Shown in pieces: positions 25,699 to 36,405 of a stretch of 64,000 nt of DNA. How positions within the stretch are numbered: the first letter of the stretch is position 1; every line of letters begins with the position of its first letter. The notes beneath the pieces were generated by a model. The model saw nothing but the letters and a program-made list of their open reading frames with translations, was not told the origin of the DNA and made no database searches. The stretch covers positions 61,510-125,509 of the forward strand of contig JAFEAV010000008.1 of assembly GCA_018266215.1 (NCBI GenBank), in the 5' to 3' direction. The position numbers and the translations under genes are program-made. Source of the DNA: Cyanobacteria bacterium SZAS LIN-3 (GTDB taxonomy: Bacteria > Cyanobacteriota > Vampirovibrionia > Obscuribacterales > Obscuribacteraceae).

Positions 25699-27381
25699 GT
25701 GATTAGAAAGACCGCGGCAATTTTTCTGGCCCTGTGTATTATTTTCCTGCCGGGTTCCTCACTTCCATGCATTGCCGCTGAAGATGAGACTGTAGCGCTG
25801 GAGAAAATATCCGCCGCCGGATCTCCTCCCGCCTCAGAGGCCATGTCATTGATGTTGGCCGGTAAAGAAGACGAGGCTTTAAAAACTTTAGATAATGCAT
25901 TGCATACGAACGCTGCTGTACCGGCGGATGTGCCCTATTTTTTAGCTGCGTTTGAAAAACAACGTGAAAATTTTGACGCTGCCGCCGCTCACTTATTGCA
26001 GGCTCGCACCCTTTATGCAAAGGGACAAAATCTCAACGACCATCAGAAAATGCTGATGACAAAACGCCTCGCTGATTGTTACTACGGTTCCGACAAAATG
26101 AAGGAAGCCCTGTGCGAGTACAACATCGCCCTGGCTGATGCGGAGAAGGATCCGGACGGCGCTATCTCTGTGCCGGAAATAATTGAGTCTATGGTAGCTT
26201 GCGAAGTCGCTCTCAAGCGTTACGACGTAGCCGAAAAGCATGTCACAACGCTGGTTAATATCTGCCGGTCGCGCTTGCCTAAGGGCGGAATTTTCGAATT
26301 TCTTACCTATGCCTGGTCTCTTTTTCAGAAAGCTGATCTCTACCGTCGAACAAATCAGACCGAGAAAATGGCTGAGGTTCGTCTTGAATTGCGTCCTTTG
26401 TTGATTAATCTGGTGGAATCCCGCATGAATGCCGAAGCAAACGGGCAGTTCCCTGATTATAAAACCAGGGTCGCCGAGGTGCGAAACATGTATGTGCGTT
26501 CGATTAGGCCCAGTACACCGCCGGAGCTGGCCTGGGCTGCAAGCGATTTCAGAGTTAAGACACTACCTATAGTGGCATGGCAGAATAAGACCGGGAAACC
26601 GATTGCTTCCGTTATTTGCATCCACGGTCTGGGTCTGGAAAATTGGTCCTTTGCTCACTTCGCCGCTCGCCTCAATGAACGCGGTTATATGGTCTATGCC
26701 CTTGATGTGCGTGGTTTTGGCTCCTGGACGCAAACCAAAGGTGAGGAAAATCTCGACTATACACAGACGCTCGCCGATATCCGCAATCTGGCCGAGGTTG
26801 TTCTGCAGCGCAACCCGGGAGTGCCCGTCTATGTTTTGGGTGAGTCCATGGGCGGAGCTATCGCGATTAGAGCGGGCGCGCAACTCGGTGATGTGATAAA
26901 TGGTGTCATTTCGTCAGTGCCTTCAGCCGAACGCTTCCAGGCAAAAAAGATGTCGTTGCAAACGGCAATGCATTTCTTTGTTGATCCCCACAAGGCTTTC
27001 AATATTGGTAATACTGTCGCCAATCTTGCCACCTCCAGCGAGCAGGCGCGCTCTGCCTGGAAGGAAGATCCCAAGGCAAAGATGGGGATGACACCAATTG
27101 AGCTGATGAAGTTTGCGCTCTTTATGCGCACCACCAAACCGCAGGCCGCCAAGATTACAAAGTTGCCCGTCTTCATGGTCTAGGGCCTGCAGGACCAGCT
27201 GGTAAAACCCCAGGGCACCTTCGATTTATTTGATGCCGTCAAATCAACTGACAAAACATTCTTGACCATAGGTAATGCCGAGCATTTGATTTTTGAAAAT
27301 CGCTCACCGGATCCTATACTTATGGATTCGCTCGACTCGTGGCTGCGACAACATTGTGTAAAGGAGACTGCCAGCAAATGA
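25699..27381 (+). pseudogene. Secreted TPR-alpha/beta hydrolase (monoacylglycerol-lipase-like), interrupted by in-frame TAG at 27181
   Basis: The GTG at 25699 has GGAG 6 nt upstream and gives a signal peptide (MIRKTAAIFLALCIIFL). A TPR-like region (about residues 35-270) and an alpha/beta hydrolase domain follow, with ICIHGLG, the nucleophile GESMGGA and VFMV just before the TAG at 27181-27183. Reading on in the same frame gives GLQDQLVKP (catalytic Asp) and NAEHLIFE (catalytic His), ending at TGA 27379-27381. That TGA overlaps the next gene's ATG in an ATGA coupling. The intact gene therefore ends at 27381, and the TAG removes two of the three catalytic residues from the shorter product. It is a nonsense mutation, a sequence error, or, much less likely, readthrough. 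Confidence 0.78.
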
Positions 27382-28058
27382 ATGCGCCCGTAAAACTCTT
27401 TGTCCGCTACTCACTGGTGCTGGCGTGCCTTGTGGCTGCTACTCCCGGTCTTGTCGCCGCCAGTTTCGCCGCCGATGATAGTGCGGCGGCTTCTTCTGCT
27501 TCCGATGCGCCGCCCCTGAGCCAGGCTGAAATCTGGGTCAAACAGCGCTCCCTTCCTGAGTTTATGCAACAAAATCAGGACGCGAAAAAGAAGAAGACAC
27601 CGGTCAGATCTTTTCTCAAGAGTGTGGCTAAAGGAGCGGGTCAGGAACTCGGCACCTCACTCAGTGATATGGGCAAGGACATGGTGCTTGTCTTCTCGGT
27701 GCAGGACATTGACCCCTATGCCAAGAAGGGCCCGCCCAGCAATAAGCCGGCCATCGTCATGAAGATGACTATGGTGGACGGCAGCACCGCTTATTTGCAT
27801 CACTTTCCCGACAACAGCTTTGCCGTGGAAGACGGCTTTGCCGACGGCACGGTCATGGTGCCGGGCGATAACGGCGAATACATTGTCAAATATCCAAACA
27901 ATGTGCAGGGCAAGTTGGTCTTTCAGCACAATAAAATCTTGATCTACCGGCCCGACAAAACGGTCACCACTTTTGAAAAGACCGCTTCCGGCAGCTATGA
28001 GGTCAGCAACACTAAATTCGGCTACATGGGTACCGCCCGAGCCGATGACACCGACTAG
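27378..28058 (+). CDS. Secreted protein of unknown function
   Basis: The family is not recognised. The ATG at 27378 overlaps the TGA of the interrupted hydrolase gene (ATGA). The 226-residue product has a signal peptide (VKLFVRYSLVLACLVAATPG, cleavage near SFA-AD), an Ala/Ser-rich linker, and a basic segment. The C-terminal 110 residues are beta-rich (DGSTAYLHHFPDN, NKILIYRPDKT), resembling short repeated strand-turn units. It is probably periplasmic or secreted. Coupling to the hydrolase suggests the two once worked together, perhaps as enzyme and accessory protein; this is inference. Confidence 0.7.
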   Translation: MNAPVKLFVRYSLVLACLVAATPGLVAASFAADDSAAASSASDAPPLSQAEIWVKQRSLPEFMQQNQDAKKKKTPVRSFLKSVAKGAGQELGTSLSDMGKDMVLVFSVQDIDPYAKKGPPSNKPAIVMKMTMVDGSTAYLHHFPDNSFAVEDGFADGTVMVPGDNGEYIVKYPNNVQGKLVFQHNKILIYRPDKTVTTFEKTASGSYEVSNTKFGYMGTARADDTD

Positions 28059-28288
28059 CCCGACTGTCTTTCATGGCCAATTTAGTCGGGAGGCCGATTG
28101 TGTAAACTGCCGGATTAAATGTGGCCTTTTGACCGCATTTGCTCCCTTCAGCATATGACCACAATTTGAGTCTGCTGGTAACAGGTTTTGCCTCTGCCTT
28201 TGACTGTAAAGATGTTGCCTCTGCGCTATGGTGGCGGCCCCGGGCGCGGATATCTTAAGACGGATACTGCCTGACCAATGGGTGATTT

Positions 28289-30742
28289 GTGAAAAATAGA
28301 TTCTTCTCGGCGCTGGCTCCAAATGTGGCCCTCGCTTTGACTTTGTCGTTTGTTGCTCTGCCGCTTTCTACCAGCGCTGCCCTGGCGGCCGGTGATAATG
28401 AAAAGATGGACCGCACAATATTGCCCATCCCCGAGCCGGTGATTCCGCATTCGACCGTGCTCGATGCCAGAAACGCCAAGGCGCCCCCGCAGTTCACAGT
28501 GCATGCACCAAAATCGGCTCCCAACGTCCTGATTATTCTCGTCGACGACATGGGTTTCGGTCAGTCGAGCGCCTTCGGCGGTCCCGTGCAGATGCCCAAT
28601 CTTGAGAAACTGGCTAATACCGGTCTGCGCTACAAAAACTTCCACACAACAGCACTCTGCTCACCGACAAGAGCCGCTTTGCTCAACGGCCGCAATCACC
28701 ATGTCTGCAATATGGGCTCCATTACCGAAACAGCAACGGCCTTCCCCGGTCAGACCGGCAAGCGCCCCAACAGCGTAGCTCCGCTGGCCGAGATGCTGCG
28801 ACTGAACGGTTATGCCACAGCCGCTTTTGGTAAATCACACGAAACGGCTGTCTGGGAAGTGAGCCCCTCCGGTCCTACCGACCGCTGGCCGACCAGATCA
28901 GGCTTCGACAAGTTTTACGGTTTTATTGGTGGTGAAGCCAATCAGTGGGCGCCCACTCTTTATGACGGCCTGACCCAGATCGATCCGCCCAGAGACCCCA
29001 ACTATCACCTCATTCCTGACATGACCAGTCAGGCAATCAAGTGGATGGATTTCGAAAAATCACTCACCCCCGACAAACCGTTCTTCATTTATTTCGCTCC
29101 CGGCGGCACCCATGCTCCGCACCATGTGCCGGCCGAGTGGATAGCCAAGTACAAAGGCAAGTTTGATCAGGGCTGGGACAAGCTGAGAGAAGAGACTCTG
29201 GCGCGTCAGAAAAAACTGGGCATGGTGCCCGAAAATGCAGTTCTGGCTCCCAAGCCCGAGGCCATCAAAGATTGGGACAAACTCAGTGACGACGAGAAGA
29301 AACTCTTCGCGCACCAGATGGAAGTGTTTGCTGCTTACGGTGAATTTACCGATTACAACGCCGGTAAGCTTATCGATGCCATCGCCGAAAAAGGCCAGCT
29401 GGACAACACTCTTATCTTTTATATCGCCGGCGATAATGGCGCCAGCGCTGAAGGCGGCTTCAATGGCCTCTTCAACGAAATGAGCTACTTCAATGGCGTG
29501 CCTGAAACAGTTCAGGGCATCCTCAAGCATTATGATGAATTGGGCAGCGCTAACTCCTACGGCCACTATGCCGCTGGCTGGGCCGTTGCCGGTGATACGC
29601 CCTTTACCTGGACCAAACAGGTTGCCTCCGATTACGGCGGCACCATGAACGGCATGGCCGTTCACTGGCCTGCCGGCATCAAAGCTAAAGGCGAATTGCG
29701 CGGTCAGTTCCACCATGTCATAGACATCGCTCCCACTGTCCTTGAGGCCGCCGGTCTGCCCGAGCCCAAGGCTGTTAACGGCACGGTGCAAACACCGCTC
29801 GAAGGTGTGAGCATGCTCTATACCTTTGATGATCCCAAGGCTAAAGATCGCCACACCACTCAGTATTTTGAAATCTTCGGCAATCGTTCCATCTATCACG
29901 ATGGTTGGTTAGCCGGCTCGGTGCACAAAGCGCCCTGGGAAATGAAACCGCGGGCTACTTTTGAAAACGACAAATGGGAGCTGTATGACACCACCAAGGA
30001 CTTCAGCTTGACCAATGATCTCTCCAAGTCCAACCCTGCCAAACTCAAGGAAATGCAGGCGCTTTTCATCAAAGAGGCCACCAAGTATCGCGCTCTGCCT
30101 CTCGACGATCGCTTCCTCGAGCGCCTAAACCCCGCTCTGGTTGGCCGTCCTGAATTGCTTGAAGGTCGCTCCTCCCTGGATCTCTTTGAAGGTATGACCG
30201 GCATGTCCGAGAATGTCTTCCTCAATCTCAAAGACCATTCGGGAACCATCGATGCCAATTTGCAGATACCTGCAGGCGGCGCTGAAGGCGTACTTGTGGC
30301 TCAGGCCGGTAAATTTGGCGGCTGGTCCTTCTACCTGAAGGAAGGCAAGCCTGTCTTTACCTACAACTTCCTGGGCGATGTCGAATACACCGTGGCCTCA
30401 CCAAAGGCGGTGCCTGCCGGTGCGGCAAAAGTCAAATTTGACTTTGCCTATGACGGCGGCGGCCCTGGTAAGGGCGGCACCGGCACCATCTATATCAATG
30501 GTGAGCAGGTAGCGCAGGGAAGAATTGAACACACCCAGGCCTTTTGTTTCTCCGCCGATGAAGGCGCCGATGTCGGCTGCGATCTCGGGACCGCGGTATC
30601 CAAAAGCTATCAGGTGCCGTTCAAATTTACCGGCAAGATCGACAAGATCACCGTTGCTGTAAAACCCCAGGCTCCCGCCCAGAAAGCGCAGAGCGATGAG
30701 GCTCGGCACGAAGGTACGGTTAAGAAGGCGCTTTCAGACTAA
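28289..30742 (+). CDS. Secreted arylsulfatase (Cys-type, formylglycine-dependent)
   Basis: The 817-residue product starts at a GTG (28289) with GGGTGA just upstream and carries a signal peptide (about 1-33). The sulfatase domain has the metal-binding pair Asp86/Asp87 (LVDDMGFG) and the signature C-S-P-T-R at Cys124, the Cys that a formylglycine-generating enzyme must oxidise. Further hallmarks are FGKSHE, FAPGGTHAPHH and AGDNGAS. About residues 630-790 form a C-terminal beta-rich module. The protein hydrolyses sulfate esters in the periplasm or outside, releasing sulfate. No formylglycine-generating enzyme or carbohydrate cluster is nearby. It ends in a 3-nt stop overlap (30740-30742 against 30739-30741) with the convergent antiporter gene. 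Confidence 0.92.
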   Translation: MKNRFFSALAPNVALALTLSFVALPLSTSAALAAGDNEKMDRTILPIPEPVIPHSTVLDARNAKAPPQFTVHAPKSAPNVLIILVDDMGFGQSSAFGGPVQMPNLEKLANTGLRYKNFHTTALCSPTRAALLNGRNHHVCNMGSITETATAFPGQTGKRPNSVAPLAEMLRLNGYATAAFGKSHETAVWEVSPSGPTDRWPTRSGFDKFYGFIGGEANQWAPTLYDGLTQIDPPRDPNYHLIPDMTSQAIKWMDFEKSLTPDKPFFIYFAPGGTHAPHHVPAEWIAKYKGKFDQGWDKLREETLARQKKLGMVPENAVLAPKPEAIKDWDKLSDDEKKLFAHQMEVFAAYGEFTDYNAGKLIDAIAEKGQLDNTLIFYIAGDNGASAEGGFNGLFNEMSYFNGVPETVQGILKHYDELGSANSYGHYAAGWAVAGDTPFTWTKQVASDYGGTMNGMAVHWPAGIKAKGELRGQFHHVIDIAPTVLEAAGLPEPKAVNGTVQTPLEGVSMLYTFDDPKAKDRHTTQYFEIFGNRSIYHDGWLAGSVHKAPWEMKPRATFENDKWELYDTTKDFSLTNDLSKSNPAKLKEMQALFIKEATKYRALPLDDRFLERLNPALVGRPELLEGRSSLDLFEGMTGMSENVFLNLKDHSGTIDANLQIPAGGAEGVLVAQAGKFGGWSFYLKEGKPVFTYNFLGDVEYTVASPKAVPAGAAKVKFDFAYDGGGPGKGGTGTIYINGEQVAQGRIEHTQAFCFSADEGADVGCDLGTAVSKSYQVPFKFTGKIDKITVAVKPQAPAQKAQSDEARHEGTVKKALSD

Positions 30743-32328
30743 GGGGAGTGTCCTGATTCCGGTTCGTCGGCGTTGCTGAAGGCGTTCTCCAGCTCTTCCA
30801 TTTCGCTGTCTATGCCGGCCTTTAGAGAGTGAAGATCTTCTTCGCTCAAGGCACCTTGTCTGGCCTGTTGGTTGAGGAAATCCTTGCGGAATTCCATCAG
30901 CTTGCCTCGGGCCTGCTTGATATGCAATTTGTCGATGGAATGATCGGTGAGCGCCAGTCTCGCCAGTTCTTGTTCGGCGGTCAGGACGCGGCCCTGAAGA
31001 TCCTGGGCCAGTTTGTTGTAGATAGCCGGTGAGATTTCGCCGCTTGTGTGCATTGTTTCAAGCTTGAGCATTTCGGCTTTATAGCCAAGCAGCAGGGCTT
31101 TGTATTTCTCGTAGCGATGGAGCTTTTCGCTCTGCGGGACAAGGCCCAATATGCGCACCAGCGGCTCCATCGTCAGGCCCGGCACCAGCAGGGTGAAGAG
31201 CACCACGCCAAAGGTCAAATTGATTATTGCTTCGCGGTCGGGGAAGCTCAGGGGCAGACTGAGGGCCATGGCCATGACCAGGGCTCCGCGCAGGCCGCCC
31301 CAGGCCAGAAGTATGCGCCACTGAGCGGGGATGGGCAGTCGTTTTGTGGCAAAAAATGGACATAGTCCGTAGACGACAAGGATGCGCGAAACCAGCACGG
31401 CCAGTACACCAAGGCCTATGAGCTCGCCGTATTTGACCATCAGCGGCCATTGCACCTGCAGACCTATTAACAGAAAGAGGAGTGAATTGACGAGGAAGGC
31501 GGCGTATTCCCAGAAGGAATTTACGGCCAGTCTGGTGGATGGCGACATGCCTGTGTGGCTGCCGTAGTTACCCAGGACTATGCCGGCTGCCACCACAGCG
31601 ATGACGGGAGATACATGCAGTCGGTCCGCCAGGAGGAAGGCACCATATGCGGTGACCATCGTGAGCGTGATTTCCAGCAGATGATCGTCGAAGGCCCGGG
31701 TCACCCTTGAGGCGATAAAGCCCAGCAGAGTGCCAATTGCTGCCCCGCCGCAGACGACGAAGACGAAGCTGGCGCAACTGCCGGGCAGCGAATACTGACC
31801 ACCGGATATAACTATGGCCAGGACGATTTTGAAAAGAACGACGGCGGTACCGTCGTTAAAAAGACTCTCGCCTTCCAGAATCATTGTCAGGCGCTTGTCG
31901 ATGCCCATATCGCGGAAGAGGGCGACGACCGATACCGGGTCAGTGGCCGAGACCATAGCGCCGAAGAGCAGGGCCGTCTGGATATTCATGCCGCCCAAAT
32001 AATGCAAAATGGCCGCCACTGAAAACATGCAGACGACCACACCGACGGTGGCTAGCATACTGATGCTCAGCCAGTCTCGTTTGAGTGCTTTTATATCAAG
32101 GTTCCAGGAAGCTTCAAAGAGCAGGGCCGGCAGAAAAATCATCAGCACCAGATCCGGTGTCATTGTCACTGGCGGCATGATTTTAGATATACCGATTATC
32201 AACCCGGCGATGACGAGGGCGACGGCATAGGGCATGCGAATCCACTTGACTGCAACGGCTGTCACCGATGCGGCCAGAAGAAGGGCTATTAAGGTATCAA
32301 TCGGTAGCGGTGTCTGCGTTGCTTCCAT
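30739..32328 (-). CDS. Na+/H+ antiporter, CPA1/NhaP family
   Basis: The 529-residue inner-membrane protein has about 12 hydrophobic segments over residues 8-400. Family hallmarks are ATDPVSVVALF (the ion-binding Asp region) and EGESLFNDGTAVVLF (the conserved second acidic motif). It exchanges external protons for internal Na+ or K+, serving pH and salt homeostasis. The C-terminal 120 residues are a hydrophilic coiled-coil-like cytoplasmic tail, as in regulated NhaP proteins. The gene stands alone: a strong hairpin terminator separates it from the upstream DUF151 gene, so it needs its own promoter in the 128-nt gap. The transported cation cannot be read from the sequence. Confidence 0.92.
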   Translation of the reverse strand: MEATQTPLPIDTLIALLLAASVTAVAVKWIRMPYAVALVIAGLIIGISKIMPPVTMTPDLVLMIFLPALLFEASWNLDIKALKRDWLSISMLATVGVVVCMFSVAAILHYLGGMNIQTALLFGAMVSATDPVSVVALFRDMGIDKRLTMILEGESLFNDGTAVVLFKIVLAIVISGGQYSLPGSCASFVFVVCGGAAIGTLLGFIASRVTRAFDDHLLEITLTMVTAYGAFLLADRLHVSPVIAVVAAGIVLGNYGSHTGMSPSTRLAVNSFWEYAAFLVNSLLFLLIGLQVQWPLMVKYGELIGLGVLAVLVSRILVVYGLCPFFATKRLPIPAQWRILLAWGGLRGALVMAMALSLPLSFPDREAIINLTFGVVLFTLLVPGLTMEPLVRILGLVPQSEKLHRYEKYKALLLGYKAEMLKLETMHTSGEISPAIYNKLAQDLQGRVLTAEQELARLALTDHSIDKLHIKQARGKLMEFRKDFLNQQARQGALSEEDLHSLKAGIDSEMEELENAFSNADEPESGHSP

Positions 32329-32396
32329 GGTTCTCCCAGAGGCCGATTCTCAAAAGGCATATTTTCCTGAGCATATTTTCCTAAGCATACAATGGC

Positions 32397-32433
32397 AAAA
32401 CGAGGCATGACTATTATTGTCATGCCTCGTTTT
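32397..32433 (-). terminator. Intrinsic terminator after the DUF151 gene
   Basis: An 11-bp perfect stem (CGAGGCATGAC 32401-32411 with GTCATGCCTCG 32419-32429) and a 7-nt loop is flanked by AAAA and TTTT, so it can act in both directions. It lies 24 nt after the DUF151 gene stop and before the antiporter gene, both leftward. It should end the DUF151 transcript. Confidence 0.8.
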
Positions 32434-32456
32434 ATGGCAATGGTTGAAATTTGCCC

Positions 32457-33056
32457 TCAGGAATTGGGCGGATCGTCTCCGTTAGCGTCAAGTTTTCCGG
32501 CCAGTTTGAAGTCGGAGGCTTTCACGTTTTCGAGGAATTCTTTGAATTCAGCCGCTTCTTTCTGGTCCTGTTCGGGATTGACCGAGATGCCCACTTCGGC
32601 AAGTATCTGGGCCGCGACAAAAACCGGCGCGTCGCACATCAGGGCCAGGGCGATGGCGTCCGAGGGCCGGGCATCGAGCACTATAGTCGGCTCTTTGCGC
32701 CTGTTTTTGCTCATAGGGAGTCCTTCTTCGGCCAGCATTCTGCGCTCTTTTTCCTTTTCACGCGCACCGGCGCGGCGCAGGATGATCTCAGCTATGAAGG
32801 CATCATTTTTCAATTCGGTTATAACCACTTCCTTGATCTCGCAGCCAAGCTGGAGAATGGTGGCAAATAATAATTCATGGGTGCTCGGTCTGGGCGAGAC
32901 AATGTTGCGTATGGCGTTACTGATTGCTCTGGCTTCGGGCAGGCCAACCCAGACTGGTAATGCCCGGCGGTTATTTGTATCCTTGAGCAAAAGGACCGAA
33001 TCCCCGCTATCTTTGTCTATGCCGATGGCGCCAACGTGAACTTCGGTTTTTTCCAT
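32457..33056 (-). CDS. Bifunctional nuclease (DUF151) family protein
   Basis: The 199-residue protein matches the BFN/DUF151 fold: the N-terminal strand pattern VHVGAIGIDKDSG, then LPVWVGLPEARAIS, and the hallmark VLDARPSDAIALAL toward the C-terminus. Plant members have RNase and DNase activity and bacterial members are widespread but poorly characterised. An insertion of about 30 charged residues (REKEKERRMLAEE) separates the two conserved halves. No signal or membrane segment is seen, so it is cytoplasmic. It stands as a single gene closed by a strong terminator. The family call is firm; enzymatic activity is inference. Confidence 0.85.
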   Translation of the reverse strand: MEKTEVHVGAIGIDKDSGDSVLLLKDTNNRRALPVWVGLPEARAISNAIRNIVSPRPSTHELLFATILQLGCEIKEVVITELKNDAFIAEIILRRAGAREKEKERRMLAEEGLPMSKNRRKEPTIVLDARPSDAIALALMCDAPVFVAAQILAEVGISVNPEQDQKEAAEFKEFLENVKASDFKLAGKLDANGDDPPNS

Positions 33057-33157
33057 GGTTTCCTCGCGATAGCGGTCACTACTGGACTGTTCTCCGCTAA
33101 TTTCATACTAACAACTTTTGAGGAAATTACCGGCTCCAGGACAATCTACATACTTTC

Positions 33158-34026
33158 TTAAAGAGTGCGACCGGGTTCGTTTTTGGCCTTTTCCACCAGG
33201 GCCCATTCCTCATCATTTATGTCATATACGGCAAAGCGGCAGTCAAAAGCCCGGGTAAAGCCTTTGCCTATGGCGTCTTCCAGGGTGCTTCTGCTGACTT
33301 CCGATTTGAGGATCTCATTTAAATTGAAATGTCGCTGATTGTCACCTTGTTCAGGGGCGGTCGCGTCGATATCCCTTGTCGAGCTTTTAGTGCCGAGGAG
33401 TTGCGCCATTTTGTCCTGGGCTTGATTGATCATGATCGAGCCGTGTTGCAGTACCGCATTGCGCCGGCGCAACTGAGCGGAGCCGACGATCTTTTTGCCC
33501 TGGTACTGCAGATCCGCCTGTGTGGTTGCCTGGAAACAATCTTCATAACTTTTATAGGAGCCGTCGGCGCTTTTGCCCAGGCTGGCTTCCACACCGAGCT
33601 CGACAAGCCCGGTAATAAGAGCGTCGCAGATCTGACGATAGGCCCTGGCGACACTGGCTTCCAGGATCGGCTCGTTGCCGGTCTCTACCTCGCTTTCCAT
33701 TTCCGCCTTACTGGATGCGACAAAGCAGTAGGTAAGCTCGCCCTCGTGCAGCACTGCTCGACCACCGGTCGGTCTGCGCACTACGCCGTAGCCTGCTTTT
33801 TGGATGCGCTCAATTGTTTCGGCTGCCACTTTTTGACCGTAACCAAATGATACCGCCGGTGGTGTCCAGCCATAGAAGCGCAATGTGGGAGGGGTTTTGC
33901 CCAGCAGATGCTGGTCCAGCAGCACTTCGTCGACGGCCATATTGGTGACCGCGTCGTATTCACCGTATGGGATCAGGCGGAAGGCTCTTGCGCGCACCCT
34001 GGTGTCGGCAATCGGCTGCACGTCAA

Positions 34027-34030
<4 letters not shown>
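33158..34030 (-). CDS. Lipoate/octanoate protein ligase or transferase (LplA/LipM family)
   Basis: The 290-residue protein belongs to the biotin/lipoate A/B ligase family (NMAVDEVLLD, the RRPTGGRAVLHE lipoate-binding loop, KKIVGSAQLRR with the catalytic-region Lys, QHGSIM). It attaches octanoyl or lipoyl groups to E2 or GcvH. Cys165, in YEDCF shortly before the KIVGSAQ motif, sits where the nucleophilic Cys of LipM octanoyltransferases lies, so an acyl-carrier-protein-dependent octanoyl transfer is plausible. The start is a TTG at 34030 that overlaps the phosphorylase TGA by 3-4 nt, so translation is coupled; later Met codons would cut into conserved sequence. Confidence 0.86.
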
Positions 34031-35358
<1,328 letters not shown>

Positions 35359-35384
35359 TTCTTCTCCTGGCTTTTTAAGCCCTC

Positions 35385-35412
35385 TTGACGACTGCGATTA
35401 GACCTGCATAAT
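35385..35412 (+). promoter_or_regulatory. Probable sigma-70 promoter for mqnA
   Basis: TTGACG (35385-35390) and CATAAT (35407-35412) are separated by 16 nt on the plus strand, about 78 nt before the mqnA start. The -35 matches five of six consensus bases and the -10 five of six. Confidence 0.5.
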
Positions 35413-35419
35413 AGAACTA

Positions 35420-35476
35420 GGAGCGTGACCGCAAGAAATATACTAGAAGTCTCTCTGGTCCGCTCCCCTTCTTTTT
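35420..35476 (+). promoter_or_regulatory. Leader hairpin followed by a T-run upstream of mqnA
   Basis: GGAGCGTGACC (35420-35430) pairs with GGTCCGCTCC (35457-35466), giving a 10-bp stem with one bulged T and a 26-nt loop. A T-rich stretch (CTTCTTTTT) follows within a few nt. It lies between the predicted promoter and the mqnA start, so it could be an attenuator, a weak terminator or simply leader structure. Confidence 0.35.
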
Positions 35477-35489
35477 GGCAACCTAACTA

Positions 35490-36332
35490 TTGGCTTCGGT
35501 GTCTGATATTTCTAGATCGATTGTGCTCAGGGACGATTGCTCCCTGGGCCAGATTGATTTTATCAACTGTTTGCCGATAACGACTGTTTTGCTGCGCGAA
35601 AAGCCCGACAGATTGAGCCTTCAGTTGGATACCCCCGGTGCCCTCAATTCACTTTATCGTACAGGTCACCTGGATCTCGGGGCGATGAGCAGCCATTTTT
35701 ACCTGGAAGACGGCGGCTTCGAGCTGTTCCCGTCCATCTCCATTGCCGCCCGCGGCCCGGTGGGTTCGGTTCTCTTTTTTGCCCGCAACCTCAAAGACGG
35801 GATGAAAATCGCCGTCCCCAGCGCATCCGCTTCTTCGGTCAGTCTGCTGCAAATTTTGCTGGCCGAAAAATACGGTATAACAGCCCGGATTTTCGCCCTC
35901 GATCAACCCGGTGTAGATGCTGATGCCGACGGCTTTCTCACCTTTGGCGACAGCGCATTGCTGACCGACCACAAGCTCAAGCAAAGCGGTCAGATCTCAG
36001 CCTTTGAGCGCATTGATCTGGCCCAGTGCTGGTTTGAACTCTACAAACTGCCCATGGTGTTTGGCGTCTGGGCTGCGCGCAGAAGCTGGAAAGAAAAGCA
36101 TCCCCAGGATTTTGCCGCCATTGCCGGCTATCTGGCCGGGGCCGCAGCCAAGGGCCTGGGACGGGACTTCCCGGCGGTTTTGCAGGAAGCGGCGCGGCGA
36201 ACGGCTTTGAGTAGCGAGCGCCTGACCGACTATTACCTCAAAGAGCTCGATTATTCGTTCACCGCTGAGCACGCCGAGGGCCTTGAGCTTTACCGCAATC
36301 TCTGTAAAAAGCACGGCCAACATATTAAGTAA
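35490..36332 (+). CDS. mqnA: Chorismate dehydratase MqnA (futalosine menaquinone pathway)
   Basis: MqnA turns chorismate into 3-enolpyruvyl-benzoate, the first step of the futalosine route to menaquinone. The 280-residue product shows the family pattern: GQIDFINCLPI near the N-terminus, DLGAMSSHFYL, FGDSALLTD and the C-terminal FELYKLPMVFGVWAAR. It has a periplasmic-binding-protein fold but no export signal. The start is a TTG at 35490 with an alternative GTG three codons later; no strong ribosome binding site separates them. A probable promoter and a leader hairpin lie upstream. No mqnB, mqnC, mqnD or mqnE gene is in the window. The gene implies menaquinone-based respiration. Confidence 0.88.
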   Translation: MASVSDISRSIVLRDDCSLGQIDFINCLPITTVLLREKPDRLSLQLDTPGALNSLYRTGHLDLGAMSSHFYLEDGGFELFPSISIAARGPVGSVLFFARNLKDGMKIAVPSASASSVSLLQILLAEKYGITARIFALDQPGVDADADGFLTFGDSALLTDHKLKQSGQISAFERIDLAQCWFELYKLPMVFGVWAARRSWKEKHPQDFAAIAGYLAGAAAKGLGRDFPAVLQEAARRTALSSERLTDYYLKELDYSFTAEHAEGLELYRNLCKKHGQHIK

Positions 36333-36405
36333 CTGTTTTATATAAGATTAAACGGCGTTATACTGAACTTACTCATCTAACCGCGACAGACGCCAGACTT
36401 TTACT

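Noticed and set aside
27181..27183. Genome-wide amber reassignment
   Set aside because: Several clearly complete genes end in TAG (for example lysC at 23301, the coiled-coil gene at 23662 and the secreted-protein gene at 28058), so TAG works as a stop here.
28059..28090. CCCGACT...AGTCGGG hairpin after the secreted-protein gene
   Set aside because: The 7-bp stem has an 18-nt loop and no T-run, so it is too weak to call a terminator.
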